5,698 bases of DNA from Crocinitomicaceae bacterium (lineage in GTDB: Bacteria; Bacteroidota; Bacteroidia; Flavobacteriales_D; Crocinitomicaceae). Below are positions 5,346-5,698 of the stretch, piece after piece. How positions within the stretch are numbered: position 1 is the first letter of the stretch; each line of letters opens with the position of its first letter. The position numbers and the translations under genes were made by a program. Location of the stretch: contig JABSPC010000111.1 in NCBI GenBank assembly GCA_013215515.1, positions 1 through 5,698 of the forward strand, in the 5' to 3' direction. Under the pieces are notes generated by a model. The model was given only the letters and a program-made list of their open reading frames with translations, searched no databases and was not told where the DNA came from.

Positions 5346-5698
5346 ATGTCAAAAAGTCAAGCATGGTTAAGCGCATTACGCTTAAGAACCTTACCTCTTT
5401 CTCTTTCAGGAATTATTGCTGGATCGGCAGTTGCATATTACCAGGAATTTTGGAACCCAATTATATTTTCTTTGGCAATGGTGACAACGATATTATTTCA
5501 AACATTATCGAATTTGGCTAATGATTTAGGTGATGGAGCAAAAGGAACAGACAATGACAATCGGGTTGGACCAGAAAGAGCAGTACAATCTGGAATCATT
5601 TCACAAAAAGAAATGAAGATAGCCGTTGGGGTAAATGCAGTACTAAGTTTATTCTCAGCTGGAGCATTAATCTATTTCGGGACAGAGAACATGCCAAT
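5346..5698 (+). CDS. menA: 1,4-dihydroxy-2-naphthoate polyprenyltransferase, N-terminal part (cut by window end)
   Basis: The window holds the first 117 codons and runs off the right edge. MenA is an integral membrane UbiA-family enzyme that attaches a polyprenyl chain to 1,4-dihydroxy-2-naphthoate with loss of CO2, giving demethylmenaquinone. Visible here are the start SALRLRTLPLSLSGIIAGSAVA (9-30), a first helix, and the family's first aspartate-rich site N59-D60-x-x-D63-x-x-x-G67-x-D69, which binds diphosphate through Mg2+. RVGPERAVQSG (73-83), characteristic of MenA, follows, then the beginning of another helix. Full-length members run about 290-310 aa, so roughly the last 60% is missing. 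The start codon is supported by the normal distance to the first motif; the next ATG (codon 45) would remove essential parts. No Shine-Dalgarno sequence precedes it. Confidence 0.95.
   Translation, partial: MSKSQAWLSALRLRTLPLSLSGIIAGSAVAYYQEFWNPIIFSLAMVTTILFQTLSNLANDLGDGAKGTDNDNRVGPERAVQSGIISQKEMKIAVGVNAVLSLFSAGALIYFGTENMP

Overview
The window looks like chromosomal DNA from a member of the Bacteroidota, most likely Flavobacteriia or a relative. Three things point that way: low G+C, repeated matches to the phylum's promoter pattern (TTG, about 17-19 nt, then TAnnTTTG), and Bacteroidota-like versions of MenA, AroE and the DUF368 protein. The species cannot be named from this sequence. Apart from a partial menA at the right end, every gene is on the minus strand. 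The content is mostly housekeeping. I see no mobile element, CRISPR array, defence cassette or RNA gene inside the window.

Layout from left to right. Positions 1-291 hold no gene. They carry two complete tandem minus-strand promoters with the same 19-nt spacing. Each is followed by a near-identical GC-rich start sequence and a small hairpin. A third promoter appears to begin at the left edge. Together they point off the left end, and their architecture suggests a stable RNA (rRNA or tRNA) operon. A strong intrinsic terminator (292-324) separates them from a 70-aa protein gene (345-557) that has its own promoter. Next comes a four-helix membrane protein of unknown function (637-1149), also with its own likely promoter.

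Positions 1189-3796 read as one compact minus-strand operon, in transcription order: single-domain rhodanese, DUF368 membrane protein, shikimate dehydrogenase (aroE), and an AlbA_2-domain protein. Gaps are 1 nt, a 4-nt ATGA overlap, and 16 nt. A perfect TAnnTTTG element sits just upstream of the rhodanese gene. A second minus-strand pair follows at 3839-5276: a nitronate-monooxygenase-like flavoprotein whose end overlaps a DUF4442 hotdog protein by 17 nt. A 69-nt intergenic region then separates this pair from the divergent menA (5346 to the window end).

Functional links are modest. AroE makes shikimate, which leads to chorismate, the precursor of both aromatic amino acids and menaquinone. 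MenA attaches the polyprenyl tail in menaquinone synthesis. The DUF368 family has been linked to recycling of polyprenyl phosphate across the membrane. The shared isoprenoid and chorismate theme is suggestive, but it is inference and does not show a dedicated system.
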